Assembly (NCBI GenBank): GCA_023548195.1
Contig: JAJHZJ010000399.1
Location: 9,332,600-9,396,599, forward strand
Direction: 5' to 3'
Length of the DNA: 64,000 nt
Source: Bettongia penicillata ogilbyi
Taxonomy: Eukaryota > Chordata > Mammalia > Diprotodontia > Potoroidae
Shown here piece by piece: positions 11,716-22,659 of this stretch (position 1 is the first letter of the stretch; every line of letters starts with the position of its first letter). The position numbers were made by a program, and so were the translations under genes. The notes under the pieces were generated by a model. The model searched no databases and was not told the origin of the DNA. It was given only the letters and a program-made list of their open reading frames with translations.

Positions 11716-12318
11716 TTATTTAATTAATTTGTTTTCAGTTTTCAACAATCACTTCCATAAGTCTTAAGTTTTCTCCCCCTCCTTTTCCCCTCCCTCCCTG
11801 AGATGACATGCGATCTTATTTAGGTTCTACATATACATTCTTATTAAACAATTTTCACATTAGTCATGTTGCATCAAAGAATTAAAACAAATGGGAGAAA
11901 CCATGAGAAAAACCAAACCCAAACAAAACATAACACAACAGAACAGTCTGCTTCATCCTGAGTTCTAATTCCATAGTTCTTTCTCTGAATGTGGATGGCA
12001 TTTTGCATCAAGAGTCCTTTGGGAATGTTTTAGGACCTTGCATTGCTGTGAAGGGCTAAGTCTATCAGAAACAGTCCTCACACCCTGTGACTGTTACTGT
12101 GTATAATGTTCTTGTGGTTCTGCTCATTTCACTTAGCATCAGTCATCTAAGTCTTTCCAGGTTTTTCTGAAGTCTGACTGTTCTTCATTTCTTATAGCAC
12201 AATGATATTCCGTTACATTCATATACCACAATCCCCAATTGATGGGCATTCACTCGGTTTCTGGTTCTTGGCCACCACAAAAAGAGCTGCTATAAATATT
12301 TTTGTACATGTGGGACAA
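11716..12318 (-). mobile_element. 5'-truncated L1 nested in layer 2 (stack layer 3)
   Basis: A reverse-oriented L1 3' end with a T-rich (inverted poly(A)) left edge and the signature 'agagctgctataaatatttttgtacatgtggga' on the right. Near-identical target duplications gtctg(g)tttttt flank it at 11,704-11,715 and 12,319-12,329. ORF1 of layer 2 resumes on the other side. Confidence 0.85.
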
Positions 12319-12329
12319 GTCTGTTTTTT

Positions 12330-12815
12330 AAGTTGTTATATTCTTAAGTATTTTTTTGTGCCTCTTTTACCAAGCTGTTAGTTGTGGGTTTTTTTGTTTA
12401 TTTTTGTTTTTTTGCATCACTCATTTCTTTTCCCAGTTTTTCTTCTCCTATTTCTATCTCTTTAACTCTTCTAGGAATTCTTTTGGGGCTTGACTCCAAC
12501 TAGCATTTATTTTTGAGCTTTTTCAACTGCTGTTTTCACATTGTTGTCTTCTTCTAAGTTTGTCTTTGCCTTTCCTGCCACTGTAACAGCTTTTTACAAT
12601 CAAATTCTTGTTGTTTGCTCATTTTTTCCAGCCTGTTTCTTACCTTTGAACTTTATGTCAAGTTGGGCTCTGCACATTTTGGGAGTCACTGTCCCAAGCT
12701 TCAGACCTTTTCTGTCTATTTTTGGAGCTAGTTCTCGGAGTCTGCAAGTTTTTGGTGCTTTCAAGGTGATGTGATCCTGGGAGAAGTATAGTCACTGCTC
12801 TCCTGGTCTGTATTC
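12330..12815 (-). mobile_element. Layer 2 L1, ORF1 N-terminal and 5' part
   Basis: The continuation of the inverted L1 after the nested insertion. The plus strand is rich in 'ttctcctatttc', 'cttctaagtttgtctttg' blocks that are antisense to the coiled-coil part of ORF1. It ends abruptly at 12,815, where opposite-strand L1 begins. Confidence 0.7.
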
Positions 12816-13292
12816 TGAGCAGGCGGACTTCAGAAAAACCTGGAAAGACTTATATAAACTGATGCTGAGTGAAATGAGCAGAACCAGAACACTGAATATA
12901 ATAACAGCCACATTGTGCAATGACTAACTTTCATAGTTTCATAGCTTGCATTCTCAGCAATGCAAGGATCTAAGACAACTCCAAAAGACTCATAATGGAA
13001 AATGTTGTCCACAACCAAAGAAAGAACTATGGATTCTGAATGCAGATGAAGGCATACTATTGATCTCTTTTTTCCTTTTGTTGTTTTGTTTCTTCTTTCT
13101 TGTAGTTCCTTCCATTGGTTCTTTACAACATGACTAATGTGAGAATATGTTTAACATTAATGTTTATGTAGAACCTATATCAGAGTGCACACCATCTTAG
13201 GGAGGAGAGGAAGGGGGAGAGAATTGAAAACTCAAAAGCTTATGGAAGTGAATGTTGATACCTAAAAATGAATAAATAAATTTTTGAAAAAT
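12816..13292 (+). mobile_element. Layer 2 L1, 3' end in plus orientation
   Basis: It starts inside the L1 3' region ('gagcaggcggacttcagaaaaacctggaaagact'), runs through 'agcaatgcaaggatctaagacaa', a pyrimidine block, and 'gaatgttgatacctaaaaatgaataaataaa'. The 6-bp CTGAAT occurs at 10,050-10,055 and 13,293-13,298, bounding layer 2 as a single 3.2-kb insertion. After it the older L1 resumes ('cttgttcatacc'). Confidence 0.8.
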
Positions 13293-13614
13293 CTGAATCT
13301 TGTTCATACCATCTTGCTCTTACTTTAATAGGTTTGTAAATTCTGTAAGTGAAATCCCTTTCCTCACTTACATGCTGCTTTAGGATATAAATTATTTCAC
13401 ATTTTAATCCAAGAAATTAGAATTAGAATTTAGATTGTTTTAGGAAAATGGGCAAAAACTCTAGCACTAGTTTCTCAGAAAGCTAGGGACTCTGTAGGTG
13501 TTAATATAATTTTTATATATCAAAAGCAAAGAGAAATTTGCTCTGAAAGGCGGTAGGAAAACAGGCACTGGGAAGAGAAACATTGCTAGTCCTAAAATAT
13601 GAACTTTCTTTGTG

Positions 13615-13695
13615 GACTTGTTTTTTTGCCTCTCTTTGTATTCCCAAGTACTTAGTATAGTGCTTAATAAATGCTTGTTTATTGATGGTTATGCT
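13615..13695 (+). repeat. L2/MIR-type 3' tail
   Basis: It reads 'gtattcccaagtacttagtatagtgcttaataaatgcttgtttattgatgg', the conserved 3' end shared by L2 and related SINEs. Confidence 0.65.
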
Positions 13696-13751
13696 GCAAG
13701 GAGAGGGAGTGGGAGGATTCCATGCCTTATGTAAACCATAAGCATGATCTA

Positions 13752-14262
13752 AGTGATTCACAGAATCTCAATTGTAAGGGACACAAGAGACCATGTAGTC
13801 CAATGTGTATCTGAATAGGAGCCTACATTACAACATCCACCCCTAGTGCCCATTCAATTTCTGTGTGATGTCACATGATCTTCGGAGATGGCCCATTACA
13901 CTGGAATAGTCTTTCTGCACATGAAGCCAAAGTAGGCTCATCTTAAATTTCTGTAATTGCATTAATTAGCTGATATAATTCTGTAATTCTAGCTAGAATT
14001 AGTTTTGTGAGGTAGGACCAAGCAGAACAAGTCTAATCCTGCTTTCACAGGATACTCCTCAAATATTTAGACAACTCTCACATTCTCCACTTAGTTTATT
14101 GCTCTCCAGGACAAATAGCCCAGTTCCTTCAATGGATGCTGGTATAACACTCTCCAGGCCCTTGTCATACTGGTTTTCTGCTTTGACTTGTTTGTCAATG
14201 TTGTTTCTAAATTGTGGGATCCAGTTTCAAACACAGTACTTCAGATATGATTGGACTAGGTC
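13752..14262 (-). repeat. CR1/L3 LINE fragment
   Basis: Antisense CR1-type 3' end: 'cacagaatctcaattgtaagggacacaagagaccatgtagtccaa', then 'ttgctctccaggaca', 'ccagttccttcaatgg' and 'gatccagtttcaaacacagtacttcagatatg'. Diverged and old. Confidence 0.65.
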
Positions 14263-14295
14263 AGAATACTTGTATTAATGTTGCTTCATGATTGC

Positions 14296-14532
14296 TTTGG
14301 AGCAGCTAGATGGTATAGAATGCCAGCCCTAGAGTCAGGAGGACCCATGCTCAAATCAAGCCTCAGATAAACATGACTTGGGCAAGTCACTTAGACCTGT
14401 TTGCCTCAGTTTCCTCATCTGTCAAATATACTAGAGAAGGAAATGGCAAACCAGTCCATTATCATTGCCAAGAAAACCCTCAAAAGGAGGTCATGAAGAG
14501 TCAGACATAACTGAAATGACTCAACAACAAAA
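14296..14532 (+). repeat. Marsupial tRNA-derived SINE with 9-bp TSD
   Basis: A full SINE body from 'ggagcagctagatggta' through 'cttgggcaagtcactta', 'tgcctcagtttcctcatctgtcaaat', 'gaaggaaatggcaaaccagt' to 'gaaatgactcaacaacaaaa'. A perfect direct repeat CATGATTGC flanks it at 14,287-14,295 and 14,533-14,541. Confidence 0.93.
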
Positions 14533-14544
14533 CATGATTGCAGT

Positions 14545-15374
14545 AGTTTTTTGGGCAACTATGATATATTGTTGACTCCCATTGAACTCTTTTTACTGCC
14601 CGAACTGCTCCATCCTACACTTGTGAAGTTGTTCTTTTGAATTAGAGGGTATTGTTTTATGTCTGTCTATTCATTTTTACGTTATTCGTTTTGGCCCACC
14701 ATTTTAAAGTAGTAAGATCTTGTTGGGTTCCAATTCTGTCACGTAGCAAGATCCCCATCTTCCCCTCCTCCTCCAGCTTTGTGTCAACTGTAGAATGCTT
14801 AGACACTCATTCTTGTGGATAAAATAGTGCTAGAATGTACTTTTAATGACACTGATGACATTGCACCTTTGTATTAAGAAAGACTGAATACCTTGCTTCA
14901 GAAAATGACAACTATCTTACTTGTTAAATATTTATTGATGTTAAAACCACATGATATCAACACAACAATCCAAAGTTATTATGCTAGTACATTGTTTCTT
15001 TATAAATACAAATAAAAGGTGGCAAAATAATGCTAGTGAAGCTAAAAACCAGTAAATTAGCAAGTCACATTCAGAAAAATTTGGCAAGTGATACATGACA
15101 TATTTCTAAAGTATAGGTAGAACAGTTCCGGGACAGGCCATGTACTGCACCTTAAATTCTTATTAGTCATATGGATGAGTGTGGTCAGAAAACTGGTATC
15201 ACTCTGCAGAGAACAATATGTGTGAAAGTTCATCAATCACTTAAAACCTGTTTGGTGCTCTTACAAAGAGGTACAAAGCAATATATGTGTAGCGGTAATG
15301 CAAAATATATGTGGTGGTACACAATTATAAAATTTTTTTTAAAAAACCAAAGTACTGACTTGAATAAATGAGCT
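14545..15374. other. Downstream flank of PALLD, no gene seen
   Basis: AT-rich unique sequence between the SINE and the probable polyadenylation site. No repeat or gene was recognised. It may include alternative 3' ends of PALLD. Confidence 0.5.
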
Positions 15375-16949
15375 GAGATAGATTTCAACATTTTTATTAT
15401 AAATAATGAAAGATATATGTGCTTTGTATAAGGAATACAGTGTTTTCCTTTCATAGCAAAGTACCATCAAAACCTCATGTTTTCTTGTTCAGCCTAATTA
15501 TTTTTCCCTCATTAAAATGGCTTGGTTCTGAATTAAGACCTCCAAGTCTAGTCAGAATCTGTCCAGTCCACTTTGATGTCGAATCACCTTACATTTGGAA
15601 AGCAGCCTTTAATCTAACATCTTTACGTACTGTATGTAACATAGTCCCTTCTTAGAGGAGGGTCACTGAGTTATAGCACAACAGAGAAGTAAATTGATAT
15701 TTACCACTTGCCATGACCATGCATATACCATGAAGTAAAATACATCATGGCCCAAGTCTGTTTTCGCCTCTCTCCAAGCTTTATTTCCTTCAAGTAGCCG
15801 TGAAACCAGCTCCCACAGGTGCTTACTTGCCATTTCCATCTGTCTTATAGACTAGGTCCATTTCAACTTGCTCTATACTGTTCCGGTTCTCAGACAAGAC
15901 AAAAATAACACACACACGGAAATTCCCTCCTTTCACATACTCTAGACTTCTGGCTGACCCCAGCATTGGAGACTTGTGAATGGCAGTGTTTTATTCAGAG
16001 ATTTAAGATTCATTCACTAACAAAAACAAAGAAAGACCTGGCCTTTACCATCTCCCTTTTCCTTCCAGTTCAGTTAAATGAATTCAGTACAATCACACTG
16101 GCAGAAGAGCCTTGTACTCCACTACCTTCTTTCTCCATCCCCATCATCCTCCTAGAACAATATGCCATGGTTGTCATGGGGGCGTTTGGATTCCTTTCAT
16201 GGAACAGACTGTACTATATGCTTTAGCTCTTATTCAAAATACATTAAATTATTGGTACTTAAATTAGCCTTTTCAGTATGGATTGTAAATAAGCTTCCAG
16301 CTCAGGGGGAGGAGGAGGCAGGAAGAGAAAAAATACTACACAGAAAAAAAAAAAGAACTAAGGTGTTAACCTTGCTAGAAAACTGTTGATATCAATGAAC
16401 ATTTAAGGCAAGTAGTTCTTTCTCTATGATATAATAGGAAATGTTTACTTGGGATGTATTTGTCCTTTTGGATCCTACCATATTGCACTTATTCACTGTA
16501 GTTGTCTCTATGCATTGCCACTTTAGCATCATATTTTAGTTTTCACTTGTAGTCCAACTGCCTCCGATTAAGCATTTCACAGTATGCTGAAGAGCACTGG
16601 TGAGCTTGTGTTTAAAGGCACTTGGTGATACATACAAACCGTGTTTGCTTTTGCTCAATTGGTTTCCTTTAGTGCTTTGGCATTTCTGACAAATATACTC
16701 ATAGCAATTCTCAAAATTTAAAAGTTGGATGGATGTGAATTTTTGGTGCAAGGTGTACATTTCTATAAATACCAGCTACTAATACTCTCCACTGGGTGTA
16801 ATAGTAAGTTAGAAAAGTATGGTTATGGTGTTCTTTATCTCCTGTATGTAGTCAAAGGGGTGTGTCTACCTTTTACATAAAGTGACAAAGGAATATAGTT
16901 GGTCAAGGCAATGGCTTTCAGTGTTTCTGCTTTGAAAATAATACAGGAT
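15375..16949 (-). other. PALLD: Probable PALLD 3' UTR
   Basis: About 1.57 kb between the stop codon and the best minus-strand polyadenylation signal, AATAAA (plus-strand tttatt at 15,393-15,398). No LINE or SINE was recognised in it, unlike the flanks, which is typical of a selected UTR. The exact cleavage site is inferred. Other AT-rich signals at 14,930-15,020 could give a longer UTR. Confidence 0.45.
15393..15398 (-). terminator. Candidate polyadenylation signal AATAAA for PALLD
   Basis: A canonical hexamer on the minus strand, about 1.55 kb after the stop codon. T-rich plus-strand sequence nearby makes the region A-rich in the transcript. It is chosen as the first canonical hexamer I saw before the recognisable repeats of the downstream flank. 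RNA evidence is needed to confirm it. Confidence 0.4.
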
Positions 16950-17122
16950 CTACAGATCATCACTCTCTACCAAGCCTGAATTCAAAGTCAGGTGAGACGG
17001 GTTAGCTTCAGGCTGAAACGCTGCTTTGATGTCTAGTCCTTGGTCTGAAAGTGCTGCATAGCGACTGGCTGAGGGCCGTACTTTTTTTGGCTTGGTGCTC
17101 TGGGGCTGTTGATGCCACTGGG
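16950..17122 (-). CDS. PALLD: PALLD terminal coding exon: C-terminal tail and stop
   Basis: 173 coding nt. The acceptor AG is at 17,123-17,124 (TTTGCCTTTCTATAG). With the base from the previous exon it reads TQWHQQPQSTKPKKVRPSAS, RYAALSDQGLDIKAAFQPEA, NPSHLTLNSGLVESDDL, then TAG at 16,950-16,952. This is the conserved palladin tail: a basic stretch (KPKKVR), then a YAALSDQGLDIKAAF segment, then an acidic end. The last residues differ conservatively from human as I recall it (NTALVESEDL). An in-frame open stretch upstream of the acceptor is intron read-through, not coding. Confidence 0.95.
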
Positions 17123-17820
17123 CTATAGAAAGGCAAAGAGAATAGTGTTTAATGAGAGTGTAGATTCTCAGATGATAAAAGTAAATCCAAAAGTTCTTGC
17201 TCAAGTATACATGCATTCTATTTTGAAAACAGAGGATGACCAACTCAGATAACACTGAGACCGAGTAACCTGCCTGGTTTTCTGTCCTCTGTCCCCTCCC
17301 CACCCCTCAACCTAATCTTGCTTTATTTACCAATAACTCCTACGTTTTGTTCCTTTCTCAGGGTGCTATGTCCATCACAGCCAGAATATATAAAATTGAT
17401 CTTCATTCCAAAGGAAAGATTTTCAAGGAGAATCTTCTGAAATATTCTCTAAGCAACCCTTTCCTCCCCACACAAATTTCCATCCCATTTTCTCTCTCTC
17501 TTTCTCTCTCAAAGGCTAGATCTTATAGGGTTATGGTTAAGGCAATACTTTGTAAAGCTTCAGTTGCTGTGTAAAAATGTTATTGTGAAGTTAAAATGTG
17601 GTCTCTGTCTCTCTCCCCACCTATTTCTGCTATCCATTGTCATGGATGTTGTTAGGTACCCTGAGTGGGCATTTTTAAAGTCCAATCCATGGAAAGAGGT
17701 TGGGTATGAGGTCAATTTAAATGAACCTTCCCCAGGGAGGGACTCCATAAAACCATTTTCAATCAAAATGAAGTTGAAAAAGTGAAATAAAACAAGTCTC
17801 ATTTTTCTAGTGGTTATGTA

Positions 17821-17850
17821 TACACACACACACACACACATATACATATA
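17821..17850. repeat. (CA)n microsatellite
   Basis: A dinucleotide run in the last PALLD intron, ending in tatacatata. Confidence 0.9.
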
Positions 17851-17981
17851 TTAAGGCTCATGATCATATTGTGTTGGTTCAATAATTTTACAAGAACACT
17901 TTGCCTGGACCTAAGGAACATTACTGGTTTACTTACACAAACTTCCCCTATTTGAAACCTAAGAATGGTATACACATCTGT

Positions 17982-18018
<37 letters not shown>

Positions 18019-18032
18019 TGTGCACACACACA
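17982..18032. repeat. (CA)n microsatellite
   Basis: About 25 CA units, broken once by gcatgt, in the last PALLD intron. It explains the Cys/Val-rich open frames here, which are not genes. Confidence 0.95.
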
Positions 18033-18559
18033 AATGCTGGTAAAAATCCACACTGAAGCTATATTAATATACTTTGCCTAGAAAGCAATAACAGCATATA
18101 TGCATTCTTGGATCATTAGTGTACATTTTTAGAGTGCATTCTAAGATTGTAATTATGACACAAGGGGACATTAAACATTGTCATTTGCAGAGTCCAGTAA
18201 CAACAAAAACATCTGAAAAATGAGTGTAATCATGCCTTTGCCTACTACTACTACTGATGCTTAAGTAAAACAGCCAGTTATATAGCTGATGACTACACAA
18301 AGAAACATTAGCATGCATGTTTTGCTTTTAATATTTCAAAGATCTTGACTTATACTTTGACAGTGTATTTGTTCTCCTGGTGTGGGTCACTATTAGTGTC
18401 GAGAAACTACAAATAGAAAGAAAGAGAGCAACATAAGCCTTCCTGTGAATGGATTGCTTTGAGAGAGGTTGGTCAGGATACCTCCAAGCTGACTGATACA
18501 ACATCCAGCTATTTTAATATTCAGGATAGAATGGCTACAAGAGATAAAGGGACACTCAC

Positions 18560-18693
18560 TATAAACATCCAGCCTGGCAGTGCATGACACGATCCCGGCT
18601 TCATTCTTTGCCGACACAGTATACCATCCAGCATCCTCTTTTGTAGCTCCTTGGATGAGCAAGCAGATGTAGCCATGATTATCCTGGTGCATG
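18560..18693 (-). CDS. PALLD: PALLD exon: C-terminal part of Ig5
   Basis: A 134-nt exon. The acceptor AG is at 18,694-18,695 behind a clean CTTCTCCTCCTCATC tract, and the donor GT is at 18,558-18,559 (gtgagt, a near-perfect consensus). It reads (S)MHQDNHGYICLLIQGATKED, then AGWYTVSAKNEAGIVSCTAR, then LDVY plus one base of the next Thr codon. The D-A-G-W-Y core is intact. The canonical F-strand Cys is Val (WYTV), and a Cys appears instead in the G strand (VSCTARL), the same arrangement as in Ig3. As far as I recall this is the palladin family pattern rather than a mutation. Confidence 0.96.
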
Positions 18694-19192
18694 CTGATGA
18701 GGAGGAGAAGGTCATTAGGGCTCTAAATAAAATTTAAAAAGTATCTTTGGACATGCAGCATTATTTTTAATTAGATCATTAGAAGCAGAATTTTTCAAGC
18801 CATAGATAATGGAGTCTACTTACTCTGGAGAGGCAGGCAAGCCCCATTAACATTAACAAAAGAGTGGACATCAAGGGGTGGGATCTGTGTATTTAATTTC
18901 TAGCTAAGTTTTTCTCCTGGCTGGTTATTAAAACAAATGGATTCATCTTCTAAAATACTAAGAAAAGGTTTTTTTTAAAAAAAATATTAGTTAGACTAAA
19001 AGCTTTGTTTTTTTCTCAGACTGCTGGTAGCATCTCCTCCAAAGCTTGTGCCTCTTAATAAGGGACAGTTCAGGATAAATTGTGATTTTATTATCATAAA
19101 TATGTTACTAAATATGAAAAGCCTTGTTTCTGATTGAGTTCAGGTTCAAACAGCTCTAATTTAACTTGACAGTATCACAGATTCAGTCCAAC

Positions 19193-19358
19193 CTCACGCG
19201 GTCAGTGCTGTAAGTGAGCGACTCATTTTCTTTCTTCCAGAATATCTGAGGTGGAGGAACTCCAGAAACACGGCATTCCAGTCGCACTGGGTACCCATCA
19301 GCAACTCCTGTGTTCTGCAGCTTCTCAAGAAATGCAGGGGCATGGTGTGCTTCCTTAG
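19193..19358 (-). CDS. PALLD: PALLD exon: N-terminal part of Ig5
   Basis: A 166-nt exon. The acceptor AG is at 19,359-19,360 (TTGTTTTTCTAG) and the donor GT at 19,191-19,192 (gttgga, weak). With the base left from the previous exon it reads AKEAHHAPAFLEKLQNTGVA, DGYPVRLECRVSGVPPPQIF, WKKENESLTYSTDRV plus the start of Ser. It includes the B-strand Cys (LEC) and core Trp (IFW) of Ig5. A stronger-looking donor (GTGAGG) lies five bases inside the exon end. The weak distal donor is chosen because only it keeps the frame into the next exon (V-S-M-H-Q). Confidence 0.94.
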
Positions 19359-19399
19359 CTAGAAAAACAAGAAAGGAACCATCTATCAGTATTTATCCT

Positions 19400-20838
19400 G
19401 TGTGCCTAGGACCATGCAGGATTCAGAGGTGCTTTTAAAACATAGTCTGAGTACATCTTTTAATTTTCCACTCTTGCTTTTTCCCTTCTTTCTAATCTCC
19501 AGATCACCCTTTCACTAACCAAACTGATGTGCACCCTCCATTCTGCTATTTATTTCAGCAGTTAATTCAAACCACTCAGTCCACATAGTCTATTGACCAT
19601 CTGCTCTATTGAATGGTCCTGTCAGGCAGGCTAGCCCCAACCCTAAGCGTCTGTGTTAACCTCACTCCCTAATTCCTTTTGCTAGGAATTTATTGTTTCT
19701 GCCAGCTAATGCCATCTAGTGACACGGACAACCATGACATACTTTTTTCAAGGCCACCACATTAGCTGAAGTCAATTTTATTCCAGTGGGCTTTCTCCAG
19801 TTGTCTTCTGTACTTGTTAAGCAGCCCTTGAAAGATGTATACATTATCATTACACAGCAGGAAATCCCAGACTATTTTGGCTCCAGGACTTAAAGTAAAA
19901 TATGAAATATAGAGTGGGGAGGATTTTTGGGAAGGTCTGGACAGATATGGATGCTTTGCTATATGCATCACTGAGGAGAAGGCACATATAGGTGAGATCA
20001 CAGATCTGTGGGAGGAGGGCAGTATTTATAATCACCTCCTGATCTTGGGTAGTGTACGGGAGCATGTACCCCTCATACATTTCTTAGTCTGATCAGCTGG
20101 TTCGATCAATACTCTTTGAAGTATGAAAAACCAGTTTTATTTCCATTGTCTCTGAAAACAGAAGCACAAACTGATGTCTCTAGAATTAATACTTTAACTC
20201 CCGATATTCAATGGTGGTAGTAATCTTACAGAAGAATAAGGCCTAATGTCTTTCTTGAACACAAGCAATTTTTGAATGTGTGCATGTCCATATCACCCCC
20301 TAGTGGTCATTCAACCAAAATGGAGTCACTGACAAAAAAGGCGAGTCTACCTGATTCAAAATTCTCTAACACCTCTTGGAGAATCACAATTTTAGTAAAG
20401 TTGAATGTGTTTGGGTTTTGTACTTTTTTTGAGGAGGATGGGATGTTAAGGGGGATGGGAATGTGATGTGAACAGTATGCAAAAGTGTATTTGCCATTTT
20501 TATATCCCAGGCTGGAAAAGACAGCTCATAACATTCACTGTGTCTAGAAGTCTCAGTCACTGACAAATGTCTTGAAAAAGTCAAGACATTTGGCCCAAAT
20601 CCTGTGGTCCCGGTATATGAAAACCAGAATGAACCAAATAAACATTTGACAAGAACAAAATTGCCATATGGTTAATGGAAGAACACATGGAAGAAAAAAA
20701 TCCTTTCTATTCAAGTGTGAAGAATCAGGGCATGTATTTCTCCAAAGGTCCATACCTTGATCTGATATAGTACCACAGTTCTTGGTCTGGGCCTAAGGTA
20801 GGCCCATATGATTATTTGGTTTTCAATAGAGTGAATGC
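19400..20838. other. Intronic unique sequence
   Basis: The intron between the Ig4 and Ig5 exons. It contains the CTCF-like motif at 20,293; otherwise no repeat or gene was recognised. Confidence 0.5.
20293..20309 (-). promoter_or_regulatory. CTCF-like motif, opposite orientation
   Basis: Read on the minus strand, TGACCACTAGGGGGTGA matches the CTCF core with two deviations at its 3' end (T for C, A for S). It points away from the plus-strand motif at 25,587, so the pair is divergent. Confidence 0.3.
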
Positions 20839-20839
20839 T

Positions 20840-20925
20840 CCTAATGGCAGGGACTCCTTCATTTGCCTTTGGATTCCTAGTGCCTAATGTAGTGTCCTGG
20901 TGTTTAATAACTTTATTGAATTGAA
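20840..20925 (+). repeat. L2-type 3' tail
   Basis: It reads 'ggcagggactccttcatttgcctttggattcctagtgcctaatgtagtgtcctggtg', with a TTGAATTGAAT end. Old L2 3' terminus. Confidence 0.6.
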
Positions 20926-21780
20926 TTGCTTTTTTTGGGGGGGAGAGGAAAATATCAATATTTTTATTGGGGTTTAACTCATGAGAATGCTACGAAACTC
21001 TCCCTTAGCCACTCATAATACTGAATTTTTATCTTACAACAACAAATGGCTTCCATTTATTTACCACTTCAAAGTTAACAAAGTGCTTTTGATCCCAATA
21101 AGAATTGTATTCTGACACAACATTCTTCCTTATTTTGCCTACCATATTATCAGTGAATACATTGCTTTGGCCAAATAAGTCACCACCTAATGGCCTGCAT
21201 ACTAATAATGAGGTGCAGCCTATTCCAATGATATCATGGGAGAAGTAAAGAATTTCATGCAGGAGGTGTATGACAGGGAAAGGAAAAGGCATATTGATAG
21301 AGTGAAAAATAATACAGCAAACTTGAGATTAATTTGAATCTGGAGGCAAGGCAGAGTCACCTCTGCATGTTAAATGCTATTCATTCACTCATTCAGATAA
21401 GTACAAGGGATCTTCTTCTGTAAAGGGAACGACTAGACACACGCAAGCACAAAGCTATAATGGCAACTCTCCCGAGGTTGTGGTTGTCATTCTTCACCTC
21501 TGTCCCAGTAGAGAACAATCTTATACATAGAAAAATGAATGAGCTGGCAAAATGCTGCTTAGAATACTTTCCCCTCTGGTTAAGCTGGGGGGAAGTAGTC
21601 AGGAAAGAGGAAAGAGACTGCTATAAAAGCAATGGCTGACTTTGCCATGTCTTGTACCTGTACTGACTGTGTTGGCATTTGACTGGAAATGCAAATGGAA
21701 TGGTGTGGCAAAATACACAGAAAAGACAGTGCCATACAGTCTGCTTTCAAAGAGACACATATGTGTTCCAAAATAATTAC

Positions 21781-21988
21781 CAGCAACAGTGAGTTCCAGG
21801 CTGAATGAGTTCTGCCCAGCTCGGTTGGTAGCTACACATGTATAGATGCCAGCATCTCTGGATGTGACAGGTTCGATGATCAAGGAGTGCACACCATTCT
21901 CACGCACCAACATCTTGTGAGCACTGTCAGGGCGAATTGGCTTTCCATCCAGTTGCCAACTTAGATCTGGTGTTGGTAATCCACTGAC
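21781..21988 (-). CDS. PALLD: PALLD exon: C-terminal part of Ig4
   Basis: A 208-nt exon, entering in phase 0 and leaving one base of a split Ala codon. The acceptor AG is at 21,989-21,990 (TTTTCTGATTAAG) and the donor GT at 21,779-21,780 (gtaatt). It reads VSGLPTPDLSWQLDGKPIRP, then DSAHKMLVRENGVHSLIIEP, then VTSRDAGIYTCVATNRAGQN, then SFSLELTVA. The core Trp (LSW) and the full D-A-G-x-Y-x-C motif are present, so Ig4 keeps both canonical cysteines, unlike Ig3 and Ig5. It is nearly identical to human palladin as I remember it, which points to strong purifying selection. Confidence 0.96.
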
Positions 21989-22229
21989 CTTAATCAGAAA
22001 AGTTATTAGTTTAATGGAAACTCAAAATGCTTTGAATAAACAATAGCTTGCTACTGTTTCAAATTAGTAAAACAAAAGGGTGGTGGGAGGATGAGATGGC
22101 CTCCAAGGTTCCTTAGAGCTCTATGTTAAGAAATTTTCCTTGTGTAAGATAGATTTTTTTTTCCTGTTTAAACAGTCAGATTCATTGCTAAAGATTCATA
22201 AAATGAATGACAGCTTTGGAAAGGTGAGA

Positions 22230-22640
22230 CATTTAGTCAATACACATTTATTAAGGCACCAACAGCAGGAGATAAAAAAAAAAAAATCCCTGACCTCAAT
22301 AAACTCACACTCTAATTAGTGAATAGGTGGCAAAAATAGGGCTGGATAGGTTGGAGAAAATTTTAGGTGGACACAATCACTATCTTCAAATATCTGAAGC
22401 AACATTCAGTGATTGCTGAAAAAGAGATTAGCGTTAGTCTATGTTGCTCAGAGGATAGAACTAGGACCAGTGCGGTAAAAGTCAGACAGGCAGATTTTGG
22501 TTCAATAAAGGAAGTAACTTTCTTCTAATTAGAGCTCCTGAATAATGGAATGGGCTGCCTTGTGAGATAAATCAGTTTCATTTCCTAGAGAATCTGAATG
22601 ACTGCTTGGATAGTTGGCCTATATCTCTGTGATTGACAGC
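22230..22640 (+). repeat. Old interspersed repeat plus CR1/L3 fragment
   Basis: 22,230-22,315 has the 'catttattaagg...ctgacctcaataaactcacactctaat' pattern. 22,350-22,630 has the CR1/L3 3' pattern: 'gctcagaggatagaactaggacca', 'gaatggaatgggctgccttgtgag'. Confidence 0.6.
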
Positions 22641-22659
22641 ATTAATACTTCTGATAGGA

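Noticed and set aside
12541..12774. Plus-strand 77-codon frame with hydrophobic stretches
   Set aside because: Antisense of L1 ORF1; the hydrophobicity comes from reading a Lys/Glu-rich coding strand backwards.
17560..18053. Cys/Val-rich minus-strand frames
   Set aside because: Translations of (CA)n microsatellites.
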